NCBI RefSeq assembly: GCF_004010155.1
Contig: NZ_RRYH01000028.1
Coordinates: forward strand, 33,674 to 97,673
DNA: 64,000 bases
Direction: 5' to 3'
From: Solirhodobacter olei
GTDB lineage: Bacteria; Pseudomonadota; Alphaproteobacteria; Rhodobacterales; Rhodobacteraceae
Below are positions 1 through 8,478 of this stretch, piece by piece. Positions within the stretch are counted from its first letter, which is position 1. Each line of letters begins with the position of its first letter. A program made the position numbers and the translations under genes. A model generated the notes under the pieces. The model was not told the origin of the DNA and made no database searches. It saw only the letters and a list, made by a program, of their open reading frames with translations.

Positions 1-86
1 CAGAGTCTGACGGCCCATTAGGTCATGGTCTGCGACCTGGTAAGTGTTTGCCCTGACCACTCCCGCGCCCGGTAGGGCCGTCGGGT

Positions 87-112
87 ACGCCGGCCAGTGC
101 GCTGGCCGGCGT
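87..112. terminator. Strong GC-rich hairpin, probable terminator
   Basis: An 11-bp perfect stem (87-97 with 102-112, arms ACGCCGGCCAG/CTGGCCGGCGT) closes a 4-nt loop and is followed by CTTATC. The short, imperfect T tract makes strand assignment uncertain. It could end a gene lying left of the window or serve the leftward exported-protein gene that follows. No coding region was recognised in bases 1-168. Confidence 0.5.
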
Positions 113-168
113 CTTATCGAGCGCCTCGGACTCGAAGGCTCGGGCCGAAAAGGAACTTCAAAGATGGA

Positions 169-555
169 TTATTGCAGCGTCCAGGCGGTCTCGAGCGGTT
201 TCCCGCCCTGATAAGCCTGCAGCGTGTTGGCGTTCACCTGCTGCACTTGGTAGCAGGCATGGTCAAAACCATCTTCTTCGCACCATGAGTTGCCCTGGAC
301 GTACCAACCCTCGGTGCTGAATGTGCCGGTGCCCTTATTGGTCACCTTTCCCATTTCCTGGCCGGGTCCGAAGCTCCGGGCGAACTTGGCACCGCCGGAG
401 CTGTTGCCCATCACAATGTGGCCCGGCAGCATCGATAAGAGCTGCTGTTGGGTCAGGTAGGAGTTCGCGAGCCCAGGTGTCGCGAGGGATGCGACAGCGA
501 GAGCAACGCCGATTGGAAGGGCGAATTTCGCTTTAAAGATTACCGGACGTTTCAT
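169..555 (-). CDS. Small exported protein, paralogue A
   Basis: About 128 residues with a clear N-terminal signal peptide (basic MKRP start, hydrophobic stretch, likely cleavage after GLA). The start at 555 is preceded by GGGAGA at good spacing; an upstream in-frame ATG at 603 lacks such a site. The mature part has motifs QLLSMLPGH, GPGQEMGK, WYVQGNSWC and a second Cys in HACYQVQQV, so a disulfide is plausible. The protein at 2216-2587 shares all these motifs, and the one at 2992-3375 is a more distant relative. Function unknown. The layout suggests a small periplasmic or secreted protein made under similar control as its paralogues. Confidence 0.8.
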   Translation of the reverse strand: MKRPVIFKAKFALPIGVALAVASLATPGLANSYLTQQQLLSMLPGHIVMGNSSGGAKFARSFGPGQEMGKVTNKGTGTFSTEGWYVQGNSWCEEDGFDHACYQVQQVNANTLQAYQGGKPLETAWTLQ

Positions 556-912
556 GTTTATCTCCCGTTGAAGGGCGTTTCCGAGACGAATGGGCATTTG
601 CACGGCTCGCCCCCCAGAAATACCGGGCGGAGGCCGAACTTTAGCCGTGCCTGGAAGCGCATTTATCCAGATTGAAGGTCAGATATTTCCCGGAATCGGT
701 ATCCGGATAGCTCCGTGAACCGTTTCCGATATTCCAGCTTAGTCTCGGCTTCTTTGGCCAGGACCGATTTCAATGATGCGCCTGATTCGGGGAAATTTCA
801 TGATCCATTTTGGCTATTGGATTAAATGGCTAAAGGAGAATAGGCCGCGCCTCCAGCTCGAAGCAACCTCGCCGGACTTGGATGGCGATACTGCTGGGTC
901 CGACATCGAGAT
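556..912. other. Intergenic region, no gene seen
   Basis: This spacer lies between the leftward exported-protein gene and the 3' end of the leftward LuxR-type gene. It is less GC-rich around 660-840 and should carry the promoter of the exported-protein gene. I see no convincing coding sequence or RNA gene. Confidence 0.4.
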
Positions 913-2022
913 CTATAAGTCGACGATACCCGGCGGCGCTTCCTCCGTGGCACTCTTCACCGCGAGAACGAGATCGACTTGGCGATGGGTCTCGGTCTTC
1001 GACATGGCCGATTTGATCTGGTTGCGGACTGTGTTGACACTGGTTGCCCGCTCATCCGCGATCTCTTGAGGTGTCTTGCCGTTTCCAAGCGCCATCACCA
1101 CCGCATATTCACTTCCGCTCAACCCAAGGTCTTGGACGGATGGAATGTGATGTCTCGCTTCAGAGACGATGATGAGCTTGGAGCGCCGGTCCACGTTCAG
1201 CAATGTGCCGAACGGAGAAAACCCCAGCACGGAGGGGGTGAAGTCGACGCAGCGCATAATCCACTGGTGATTGCCTGCGCGGATGCGCGTTGCACGGTCG
1301 GGCTTTCCCTCGATATGACACCCGTCGCGCAACCGGACCTGGCCCGCGTTATTCTCGCAAAAGAGTAATCCTTGGGTCAAAATCAACCGGGCCGCCCGGT
1401 TTGCAAAGAGCAAACGGCGATCGTCGCTGACCGCGAAGACGGCAGCTCCGGAGTTGAACTCGTCATCCGTGAGCATCCGCTCGATGCGAAGTCCGTCCAG
1501 GCTTCGGCTGATTTCCAACGCTTGCTGAAGGGAGCCAATGAGTGGTGTAAGAAGACCTTCCCATGCCGGATCGAGATCATCACCCTGCTTGTCCGGAACA
1601 TCCGCCCCAAGAAAGATGAGCCTCTCCGGATCGTTGAAGAGAACGACCCCTCCGCCCCGGTGCGACAGTTTCTGTGGTCGCATCCAGTCGTTGTAAAACT
1701 CGCTCGCGAAAAGCTCATCGAGTTGAAAAACCTGTCTCGAAAAGACAAACCTTCCGGGTGTCAGGGCCTTAATCCAGTTGATCCTCGGATTTATCTGAGC
1801 ATAGTATTCCTGATAGGATGCCATTCTCTCTGGATCGTAGAGCGACGTAACAGCTTGAATGCCCTTATTCGTTCGGGTGTCATGTCCGATAATGTGCGCA
1901 TGGGCGCCGCCGGATTCGGACGCAAAGGCTTCGGCGACATCCAACCACAGCTCCGGATTGAGAGCGGCGGCAAAGATAAGAGCCGACAGTCGGCTATATG
2001 TGCCCAGACACAATGACCCCAT
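913..2022 (-). CDS. LuxR-type helix-turn-helix regulator
   Basis: 369 residues. The C-terminal ~65 residues form a LuxR/FixJ-type DNA-binding domain (LSGSEYAVVMAL, then IADERATSVNTVRNQIKSAM, the recognition helix region). The N-terminal ~280 residues contain the segments EYYAQINPR and FYNDWMRPQ, seen in a group of alphaproteobacterial LuxR-type regulators without an acyl-homoserine-lactone domain that I can identify. ATG start at 2022 with a GGGGG stretch upstream. It sits between genes for related small exported proteins, so it may control them; that link is inference from position only. Its ligand is unknown. Confidence 0.85.
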   Translation of the reverse strand: MGSLCLGTYSRLSALIFAAALNPELWLDVAEAFASESGGAHAHIIGHDTRTNKGIQAVTSLYDPERMASYQEYYAQINPRINWIKALTPGRFVFSRQVFQLDELFASEFYNDWMRPQKLSHRGGGVVLFNDPERLIFLGADVPDKQGDDLDPAWEGLLTPLIGSLQQALEISRSLDGLRIERMLTDDEFNSGAAVFAVSDDRRLLFANRAARLILTQGLLFCENNAGQVRLRDGCHIEGKPDRATRIRAGNHQWIMRCVDFTPSVLGFSPFGTLLNVDRRSKLIIVSEARHHIPSVQDLGLSGSEYAVVMALGNGKTPQEIADERATSVNTVRNQIKSAMSKTETHRQVDLVLAVKSATEEAPPGIVDL

Positions 2023-2215
2023 GGCAGATGCCCCCTGCCAACTCGCTCATCGTCTCACGAGAAGGGAAATCGGTCAACCTCCGGGGTAGCACCGCCGATT
2101 GCGGTACCACCCCGGCGGTTCGCCGCCCTTCGCTGGTGGGGACAGGGAAGGCGACGGGTCGGTGAATGACGAAGACGTTGCGCACGAGGAGCGCCATGTG
2201 CCCGGGGCCGCCGGG

Positions 2216-2587
2216 TTATTTCAGCGACCAGGTGTGCTTCAACGCCTTCCCGTTGTAATAGAGTTGCAGGGTGCTGGCGTCGACCTGCTGCACCTTGTAG
2301 CAGACGTGGCCCCAGCCGCCGTTCTCGCACCACAAATTGCCCTGAACATACCAGGCTTCCTCGAAGGGATGGTTGTGATAGGTTCCGGCAGCCTTGCCCA
2401 TGCGTCCGCCAGGGCCGTAGTTTGTCACGAACTTGGTTCCATCCTCGGCGAGACCGCTGACGGTATGGCCGGGCAACATCGACAAGAGCTGGGCCTGACT
2501 GAGATAGCTTGCGGCGAAGCCGGGCGTCGCCAGGTTGAGTCCAATGACCAGAACAGACAATGAATGAGCGGCTTTGGGAATTGACAT
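2216..2587 (-). CDS. Small exported protein, paralogue B
   Basis: About 123 residues with an N-terminal signal peptide (SIPKAAHSLSVLVIGL, cleavage near GFAA). Start at 2587 is backed by GGGAGG; the leader (GGGAGGTCAAACATG) closely resembles that of the gene ending at 169. Shared motifs with that paralogue: SYLSQAQLLSMLPGH, GPGGRMGKA, WYVQGNLWC, HVCYKVQQV and a C-terminal TWSLK/TWTLQ. Two conserved Cys suggest a periplasmic disulfide. Unknown function. It is transcribed toward the LuxR-type gene with about 190 bp between them. Confidence 0.8.
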   Translation of the reverse strand: MSIPKAAHSLSVLVIGLNLATPGFAASYLSQAQLLSMLPGHTVSGLAEDGTKFVTNYGPGGRMGKAAGTYHNHPFEEAWYVQGNLWCENGGWGHVCYKVQQVDASTLQLYYNGKALKHTWSLK

Positions 2588-2991
2588 GTTTGACCTCCCG
2601 TTTAACGCGATCCCAATAAAACAGGGAGCAGAAAAGGGCATCTAATTTGGTCTTTTGCAGGCCCATATCGCAGCCGGATAACTCTGATGCACGCACCAAC
2701 AACATCCATCGGGGAATACCAAAATAGCACCGACCAAAGAGGGAGTTAAATTTCTGTCTTGAACTGTCTTCGAATATTCTACCACCGACACCTTTCCGCG
2801 ATGACCGACCGTGATAGGGCCATGTTTCACGATTATCACGGGCCTGCCTGAACGTCATGATCCATATGGACTATGTGAGCAAGAGCGGCCAGCGTGGGTC
2901 TTGCATCCGTGTGAGCATTCCAGATCAATCATGCATGAATGGCTTGCGGCCAAGCCTGCTGCTCGAGCGGAATGAAAATATCGGTCGAGTC

Positions 2992-3375
2992 CTACCAGGA
3001 ATTCATCCCAAGATCCTTGCTGCCTTGGAACGCCTCGACGGATGTCGGCGAAAGCATGCACCAGGTTTCGCAGACCTGCTTATGCGCGCTGCGCCCACCT
3101 TCCCAGGTTCGGCAGAACTTGTTGTCGGCAACATGCCATTTACCCGAGATGCCATAGTTATGACCACCTATGGTTATGTAGCCCGAGGCCGTTCCGTTCC
3201 CGCGGATACTGAGACGGCCCAGGACCCCGGTATCCGGCTTCCCAAGGTGGAGGGTGACGCCATTGGAAGTCAGGCGCTTCAACTGTGCCGTCGTCATCTG
3301 TCGGCAGGGGGTTGCCGATGCTTCCACCGCGAAAATCATCATTATCGATGCGGCAGCCGCTTTGAAAAGGACCAT
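2992..3375 (-). CDS. Small exported protein, distant paralogue C
   Basis: 127 residues. Signal peptide at residues 1-22 (VLFKAAAASIMMIFAVEASA). The body has five Cys, including CRQMTTAQLKRL near the N-terminus and VCETWCMLS near the C-terminus. The order (polar N-terminal helix, glycine-rich strand region, W-x-V...C, paired Cys, then EAFQGSKDL) parallels the two nearby exported proteins, so I treat it as a diverged member. AGAGGAAA precedes the ATG. Same strand as its relatives and separated from paralogue B by about 400 bp of non-coding sequence. Function unknown. Confidence 0.7.
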   Translation of the reverse strand: MVLFKAAAASIMMIFAVEASATPCRQMTTAQLKRLTSNGVTLHLGKPDTGVLGRLSIRGNGTASGYITIGGHNYGISGKWHVADNKFCRTWEGGRSAHKQVCETWCMLSPTSVEAFQGSKDLGMNSW

Positions 3376-3927
3376 GATGGTTTCCTCTTGTCAGAGGGTA
3401 ACTCGTCGATCTCGCCAGCCGAACTCAATGCGTTCCCATGCAGGCTCAATGTCGTCCTCTGAAGCATACGTCATCTCGTTGATCGTGGCATGACCAATTT
3501 GGGCTATGCGACAGACTATCGATCTACATCGAGGCCATCGAAATTAATGATCTGAATCTTCAACACGGAAAGATCGATCGAACTCAAAATTTCAATATCC
3601 AACGGTCCGAGGCGTTGTTATGACCCGCTTAAACGGCAGCGGCGATTTCGCCCTTTTTGTGCCTTGCTATGGGGGTAGCGCGGTTAGCCTTCGCGCCAAG
3701 CGTGGTGGGCAGCTCTTGGAGCTCTGCAATGCAGCGTCAAATCCTCGGTTGTAGGTCCGCAACAGGTCGGGGAGCGGCCACGTCTTCTATGCGTTGGCCG
3801 GGTCATAAGCCGTGCTGAGGTTCTTCTGGGCGACGTGATTTGCTATAATCCCAAACGAGTCTCGCACAGGCGGCGGGCGCCGGATCGTGACAGCCATCAC
3901 GTTGGGCCTCGATATCCGGGAGGGGGC
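3376..3927. other. Non-coding gap
   Basis: About 550 bp, lower in GC than the flanks around 3480-3640. No open frame here has recognisable protein character. It holds the upstream region of the leftward exported-protein gene and, at its right end, a probable promoter for the rightward thioredoxin-fold gene. Confidence 0.4.
3844..3849 (+). promoter_or_regulatory. Possible -10 box upstream of the thioredoxin-fold gene
   Basis: A perfect TATAAT lies 79 bases before the chosen ATG at 3928. The -35 position 17 bp upstream (TTCTTC) is a poor match, so this is a weak promoter prediction. Confidence 0.3.
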
Positions 3928-4539
3928 ATGCAAGACCTGAATTTCATGTATTTCTTCGGAAGTGGTTATGCCTACTTGTCGGTGATGCGGATCGATGCCT
4001 TGGCAAAGGCATCAGGGGTGACCGTCCATTGGCGACCATTCAGCGTCCGCACCCTTATGATCGAGCAGAAAAACCCTCTCCGGAGCCAGAAGGAGAAACT
4101 GCGCTACATCTGGCGCGATATTGAGCGCCGGGCGGCTCAGCACGGAGTGCCATTCGTTGCGCCGCCGGTGTGGCCAACCGATCCTGAGGAACTTGCGAAC
4201 CGGGTTGGTGTGGTCGCGATGATTGAAGGCTGGTGCTCCGAATACACCCGTGCAAGCTTCTCCTCCTGGTATCTCGAAGGCAAGCCTCTGGGAGATCCCG
4301 ATGCGCTCACGCATATCCTTGTTGGCCTTGATAAGGATCCCGAGATGGTCTTGCGCAAGGCCGGAAGTGACGAGGTTTGCGAGCGCTATGCGTCGGAAAC
4401 AGATTTTGTCCGTGGCCTCGGTGGATTTGGCTCGCCGACTTTCGTCGTCGGCGAAGAAGTGTTCTGGGGCGACGACCGCCTCGAAGAGGCAATTGCTTGG
4501 GCAGCCGGGCAGCATCCAGCTCAGCTGGTGAAGGAGTGA
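3928..4539 (+). CDS. DsbA/HCCA-isomerase family thioredoxin-fold protein
   Basis: About 203 residues. The start MQDLNFMYFFGSGYAYLS has the family's N-terminal strand followed by a Ser in place of a redox Cys (F-x-S-x-Y-S pattern), which points to the 2-hydroxychromene-2-carboxylate isomerase/GST-kappa branch and away from a disulfide oxidase. The C-terminal GGFGSPTFVVGEEVFWGDDRLE is the cis-proline and substrate loop typical of the family. The likely role is a glutathione-dependent isomerase or transferase in aromatic compound metabolism; substrate unknown. Start at 3928 is supported by GGAGGGGG just upstream. It stands alone with no linked catabolic genes. Confidence 0.85.
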   Translation: MQDLNFMYFFGSGYAYLSVMRIDALAKASGVTVHWRPFSVRTLMIEQKNPLRSQKEKLRYIWRDIERRAAQHGVPFVAPPVWPTDPEELANRVGVVAMIEGWCSEYTRASFSSWYLEGKPLGDPDALTHILVGLDKDPEMVLRKAGSDEVCERYASETDFVRGLGGFGSPTFVVGEEVFWGDDRLEEAIAWAAGQHPAQLVKE

Positions 4540-5103
4540 AGGGAACCGCTCCTGTCGCGGAGGCCTCCAGCACTGCCATCGGCATGCTGCAGGCCGCACA
4601 TATGGCCGCTGCGGAGATCTTGAGAGGTGGCTTTGCCCCGTTCCCCGGTGACCGCAAAGGGCCGCCCATGTCGTGCGGCCCGGTCGATCAGATATCTACC
4701 GCCTCGGCAGGGGCCAGCGCATCCTCAAGTTCCTCGCCGAGGTGCTGCCAATAGCAGCGCTGCGCAGGATCTCTCAAGGCACTGCTCGTGGGAATGGCCG
4801 GGGGGCGCCCCGGCCCAGTCGAGCGGAGAGACCTTGGCAGCGGCGCGGAAGGCCTACGGTCTCTCGGGGCAATTCCAACTGGTGCCATAAAATACGGCGG
4901 TTCGCTCGACATCTGGTCAGGGGCCCTCGCTCGAGTCAGCGCGTCTCAGATCGCCAATAAACCGAGCGCTCGACGTAAGGACCAAGCGCCGATTTGGTTG
5001 CCTAAAATATGTGCAGAGTGATGGTGGATGGCTCGATCGACGCGTTACGGCTTGCACGGAACGAAGTCGCCCGAAACCAAAGGACGAACCGAGAGGTTGG
5101 GAA
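4540..5103. other. Non-coding gap before the nitrate genes
   Basis: About 560 bp without a gene I can support; the short open frames here have skewed, low-complexity translations. It should contain the promoter of the nasTS-nrt-nir-nas unit. I did not find a convincing sigma-70, sigma-54 or NtrC site by eye. Confidence 0.4.
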
Positions 5104-5688
5104 GTGGACCAAGGCCTTTCCATCGTAGTGGTCGAGAAAGACCGTGAGAGGGCGATGTTGATCGTTGACAGCCTGCGTGAAGCGGGCGGCCACGATATCT
5201 ATGTTATTTCCGAGGAATCACGCCTTGCTCGCCGCATCTCCGAGCGCCGGCCCGACCTCGTTCTGATCGACCTCACCAGCCCCTCGCGCGACGTGCTGGA
5301 GGAACTGACCCTTGCCTCCGGTCCGATGGACCGGCCCGTGGCCATGTTCGTCGACCGCTCAGACGAGGGCCTTGCCCAGGCCGCGATCGAGGCCGGGGTC
5401 TCCGCCTATGTCGTCGACGGGCTCCGCGCCGACCGGATCAAGCCGATCCTCGATGCCGCGATCACCCGCTTCCACATGTTCCACCGCATGCGATCGGAGC
5501 TCGCCGCCACCAAGGCTGCGCTGGAGGAACGCAAGATCATTGACCGCGCCAAAGGCCTTTTGATGCGCGCCCGCGGTATCGACGAGGACGCGGCCTACGC
5601 ACTCCTGCGCAAGACCGCGATGGATCAGGGCCGCAAGATCGCCGATGTCGCAAATGCCCTTGTCACCGCCGCGGCACTGTTGAAATGA
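5104..5688 (+). CDS. nasT: ANTAR-domain response regulator, nitrate antiterminator NasT
   Basis: About 194 residues from a GTG start at 5104, chosen because it gives the family's usual length and is preceded by AGAGG. An N-terminal receiver domain (SIVVVEKDRERA, then PDLVLIDLTSP with the conserved acceptor Asp, residues ~5-120) is joined by a coiled linker (ELAATKAALEERKIIDRAKGLLM) to a C-terminal ANTAR RNA-binding domain (residues ~135-190, with RGIDEDAAYALLRKTAMDQGRKIADVA). NasT binds a two-hairpin leader RNA and prevents early termination when released by NasS. Its stop overlaps the nasS start (ATGA). A matching leader structure lies before nrtA. Confidence 0.93.
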   Translation: MDQGLSIVVVEKDRERAMLIVDSLREAGGHDIYVISEESRLARRISERRPDLVLIDLTSPSRDVLEELTLASGPMDRPVAMFVDRSDEGLAQAAIEAGVSAYVVDGLRADRIKPILDAAITRFHMFHRMRSELAATKAALEERKIIDRAKGLLMRARGIDEDAAYALLRKTAMDQGRKIADVANALVTAAALLK

Positions 5689-6863
5689 GCGGGGTGGTGC
5701 TTCCCCTCGGGTTCATCCCGCTGGTCGATGCCGCGCCGCTCATCGTTGCGCAGGAGCTGGGTTTCGCCGAGGAGGAACGTCTCACCTTCGAGCTCCGTCG
5801 CGCCGCCTCCTGGTCGATGCTGCGCGACATGCTGAGCTTCGGGCAGGTCGCGGCGGCGCATATGCTTGCGCCCGTGCCGGTGGCGACGGCGCTTGGCCTC
5901 GGCGGCGGGGCAGGGCAGCTCGACGCGCTGCAGGTCCTCTCGGTCAACGGCAATGTCATCGGCGTCTCCCGCGCGCTTGCCGCGCGGATGCGGGAGGCGG
6001 GCCATGGCTTCGACTTCGCCGATGCCGCGGCAGCCGGCCGCGCGCTCATCGCCGCGGCGGGGGAGGGGCTCCGGATCGGCGTGCCCTTCCCGTTTTCGAT
6101 GCATGCCGAGCTTCTCTACTACTGGCTCGGCGCGCTCGGCTTCCGTGTCCCGCAGGACCTTGCCGTGCGCACCGTGCCGCCACCGCAGATGGCCGCGGCG
6201 CTGGCCACCGACGAGATCGACGCCTTCTGCGTTGGCGAGCCCTGGGGCTCCATCGCAGTGGCAACCGGGGCGGGGGACCTGCTGCTCCCGGGCTCGGCGA
6301 TCTGGTCCTTCGCGCCGGAAAAGGTCCTCGCCACCCGGCACGACTGGGCCGAGCGCGAGCCCGAGGTCGCCGGCCGCCTGATGCGGGCGATCTGGCGGGC
6401 GGGGCGCTGGCTCGGCGATCCAGCCAACCGCATCACCGCCTCCGAAATCCTCGCACGCCCGCAGTACCTGGACCTGCCCGCCGAGGTGCCGGAGCGCGGG
6501 CTTGCCGGCGATCTGGTGATCTCTCCCGAGGGGGCGGAGGCGCAGGTGCCGGGGTTCCTCGAGTTCCACGCCGGCCTCGCGGCCTTCCCCTGGAGGAGCC
6601 AGGCCGCCTGGATCGGCGCGCGCATGGCCGCCCGCCTCGGCCTCGACCGGAACGAGGCGCTGGAGGCCGCCCGCGCCGTCTTTCGTTCCGACCTCTACCG
6701 CCGCAACCTCGCCGGCGCGGGGGCGGAGATGCCCGCGACATCGGACAAGGTGGAGGGCGGGGCGGAGGCGCCCATCCTCGCCGCAGGCGGCGCCTCGGGC
6801 GTGATTCTGCCGCGCAACCGATTCTTCGATGGCGGAATATTCGACCCGGCTCCCGGAAGTTGA
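5685..6863 (+). CDS. nasS: Nitrate/nitrite sensor NasS (NrtA-like, cytoplasmic)
   Basis: 392 residues, related to the periplasmic nitrate-binding NrtA/CmpA family but with no signal peptide, which is diagnostic of the cytoplasmic sensor NasS. Recognisable family segments are LGFIPLVDAAPLIVAQELGFAEE at the N-terminus, FPFSMHAELLYYWL, PPPQMAAAL, FCVGEPWGS and ARPQYLDLPAE. NasS holds NasT inactive without nitrate or nitrite and releases it on binding. ATGA overlap with nasT indicates translational coupling. The paralogous periplasmic protein NrtA is encoded 231 bp downstream. Confidence 0.92.
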   Translation: MSGVVLPLGFIPLVDAAPLIVAQELGFAEEERLTFELRRAASWSMLRDMLSFGQVAAAHMLAPVPVATALGLGGGAGQLDALQVLSVNGNVIGVSRALAARMREAGHGFDFADAAAAGRALIAAAGEGLRIGVPFPFSMHAELLYYWLGALGFRVPQDLAVRTVPPPQMAAALATDEIDAFCVGEPWGSIAVATGAGDLLLPGSAIWSFAPEKVLATRHDWAEREPEVAGRLMRAIWRAGRWLGDPANRITASEILARPQYLDLPAEVPERGLAGDLVISPEGAEAQVPGFLEFHAGLAAFPWRSQAAWIGARMAARLGLDRNEALEAARAVFRSDLYRRNLAGAGAEMPATSDKVEGGAEAPILAAGGASGVILPRNRFFDGGIFDPAPGS

Positions 6864-6928
6864 TGCTTTTTCGGGCAGCCGCGCTGCGGCGCAGCGAAAA
6901 TCACACGCCTCACCGCTGCAGCGTTTGA

Positions 6929-6945
6929 CCGGCACGCCCCGCCGG
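6929..6945 (+). promoter_or_regulatory. Upstream hairpin in the nrtA leader (possible P1)
   Basis: CCGGC (6929-6933) pairs with GCCGG (6941-6945) around a 7-nt loop starting with A. It sits where the first hairpin of a two-hairpin ANTAR target would be, but the loop is one base too long for the canonical hexaloop, so its role is uncertain. Confidence 0.35.
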
Positions 6946-6960
6946 GCGATGGAAAGACAC

Positions 6961-6978
6961 CGGGGCAGCGCCGCTCCG
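6961..6978 (+). promoter_or_regulatory. ANTAR-type hexaloop hairpin in the nrtA leader
   Basis: A 6-bp stem (CGGGGC 6961-6966 with GCTCCG 6973-6978, one G-U pair) closes the hexaloop AGCGCC at 6967-6972. The loop has A at position 1 and G at position 4, the two bases known to be required for ANTAR protein binding. It lies 33 nt before an intrinsic terminator and downstream of nasT-nasS, so it is the likely NasT binding element. Confidence 0.7.
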
Positions 6979-7011
6979 CCAAATTCCCAAATCCGCAGGG
7001 ACCAGAGCAAA

Positions 7012-7055
7012 GCCGCTCGACCCGCCGCATCCGCGGCGTGTGTCGTCGGCTTTTT
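7012..7055 (+). terminator. Intrinsic terminator before nrtA (antitermination target)
   Basis: A long stem built from GCC/GGC, CGAC/GTCG and CGCCGC/GCGGCG around an ATCC loop, followed by TTTTT at 7051-7055. It is placed between nasS and nrtA, where it would stop transcription unless NasT acts. This explains how nrt-nir-nas expression could depend on nitrate while nasTS is made constitutively. Confidence 0.75.
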
Positions 7056-7094
7056 CGTATTTGCGGCCGCCGCCGCCTCGACAGGGAACCGGAC

Positions 7095-8456
7095 ATGAAA
7101 CTGTTCACCGCCGCCCTCGCCGCCTCCTTGGCCTTCGCCACCACGACCCGGGCCGACATGCTCGATGTCGAGAAGGACACGCTGAAGATCGGCTTCATCA
7201 AGCTCACCGACATGGCGCCGCTGGCCATCGCCAAGGAGAAGCACTTCTTCGAGGACGAGGGCCTCTACGTCACCCTGGTGCCGCAGGCGAACTGGAAGGT
7301 GCTTCTGGACGGCGTGATTTCCGGCCAGCTCGACGGGGCGCATATGCTGGCAGGCCAGCCGCTCGCCGCGACCATTGGCTACGGCACCAAGGCGCATATC
7401 ATCACGCCCTTTTCGATGGACCTGAACGGCAACGCAATCACGGTCTCGAACGACATCTGGAAGCAGATGCTGCCGAACATCCCGAAAGGGGCGGACGGCA
7501 AGCCGGTCCACCCGATCTCGGCCGAGGCGCTGAAGCCGATCGTCGCCAAGTACCGGGCTGAGGGCAAACCCTTCAACATGGGCATGGTCTTCCCAGTCTC
7601 CTCGCACAATTACCAGCTCCGCTACTGGCTCGCCGCCTCCGGCATCCAGCCCGGCTTCTACAGCCCCGACGACGCGACAGGCACGATCGACGCGCAGGTC
7701 CTCCTTTCCGTCACGCCCCCACCGCAGATGCCCTCCACGCTCGAGGCCGGCACGATCTACGGCTATTGCGTGGGCGAGCCCTGGAACGAGGCAGCGGTGG
7801 CCAAGGGCATCGGCGTGCCGGTCGTGACCTCCTACGAGATTTGGAAGAACAACCCCGAGAAGGTCTTCGGCGTCACCGCGGAATTTGCCAAGAAATACCC
7901 CAACACCACGCTGGCGCTGACCAAGGCGCTGATCCGCGCCGCGATCTGGCTCGACGAGGACAACGGCAAGAACCGCGCCGCCGCGGTCAAGATCCTGTCG
8001 GAGCCGCAATATGTCGGCGCCGACGCCTCGGTGATCGCCAATTCGATGACAGGCACCTTCGAATACGAGAAGGGCGACAAGCGGAAGATGCCGGATTTCA
8101 ACGTCTTCTTCCGACATGACGCGACCTATCCCTATTACTCGGACGCGATCTGGTACCTCACCCAGATGCGCCGCTGGGGCCAGATCCCCGTCGGCCATCC
8201 CGACAGCTGGTACAAGGATGTCGCGAAAGAGGTCTACCGGCCCGACATCTACCTCAAGGCCGCGAAGATGCTGGTCGACGAGGGCGAGGCCAAGGCCTCC
8301 GACTTCCCCTGGATGACCGATGGCTACAAGCCCCCAACCTCCGACTTCATAGACCACGTCACCTACGACGGCACTCACCCCAACGCCTATATCGACAGCC
8401 TCAAGATCGGGCTCAAAGACAACCAGACCGTCACCGACGGCAAGGTTACCAACTGA
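7095..8456 (+). CDS. nrtA: Periplasmic nitrate-binding protein of the nitrate ABC importer
   Basis: About 453 residues. A Sec signal peptide ([20 protein letters not shown]) is followed by the NrtA/CmpA binding fold: [27 protein letters not shown], then [34 protein letters not shown] and [13 protein letters not shown]. It captures nitrate (and probably nitrite) in the periplasm for NrtB and NrtC. The start at 7095 gives an intact signal peptide, with GGGAA upstream. The start lies 40 nt after the leader terminator and 23 nt separate its stop from nrtB. Confidence 0.95.
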   Translation: MKLFTAALAASLAFATTTRADMLDVEKDTLKIGFIKLTDMAPLAIAKEKHFFEDEGLYVTLVPQANWKVLLDGVISGQLDGAHMLAGQPLAATIGYGTKAHIITPFSMDLNGNAITVSNDIWKQMLPNIPKGADGKPVHPISAEALKPIVAKYRAEGKPFNMGMVFPVSSHNYQLRYWLAASGIQPGFYSPDDATGTIDAQVLLSVTPPPQMPSTLEAGTIYGYCVGEPWNEAAVAKGIGVPVVTSYEIWKNNPEKVFGVTAEFAKKYPNTTLALTKALIRAAIWLDEDNGKNRAAAVKILSEPQYVGADASVIANSMTGTFEYEKGDKRKMPDFNVFFRHDATYPYYSDAIWYLTQMRRWGQIPVGHPDSWYKDVAKEVYRPDIYLKAAKMLVDEGEAKASDFPWMTDGYKPPTSDFIDHVTYDGTHPNAYIDSLKIGLKDNQTVTDGKVTN

Positions 8457-8478
8457 CCACGGCATCGGAGGCCCAGAG

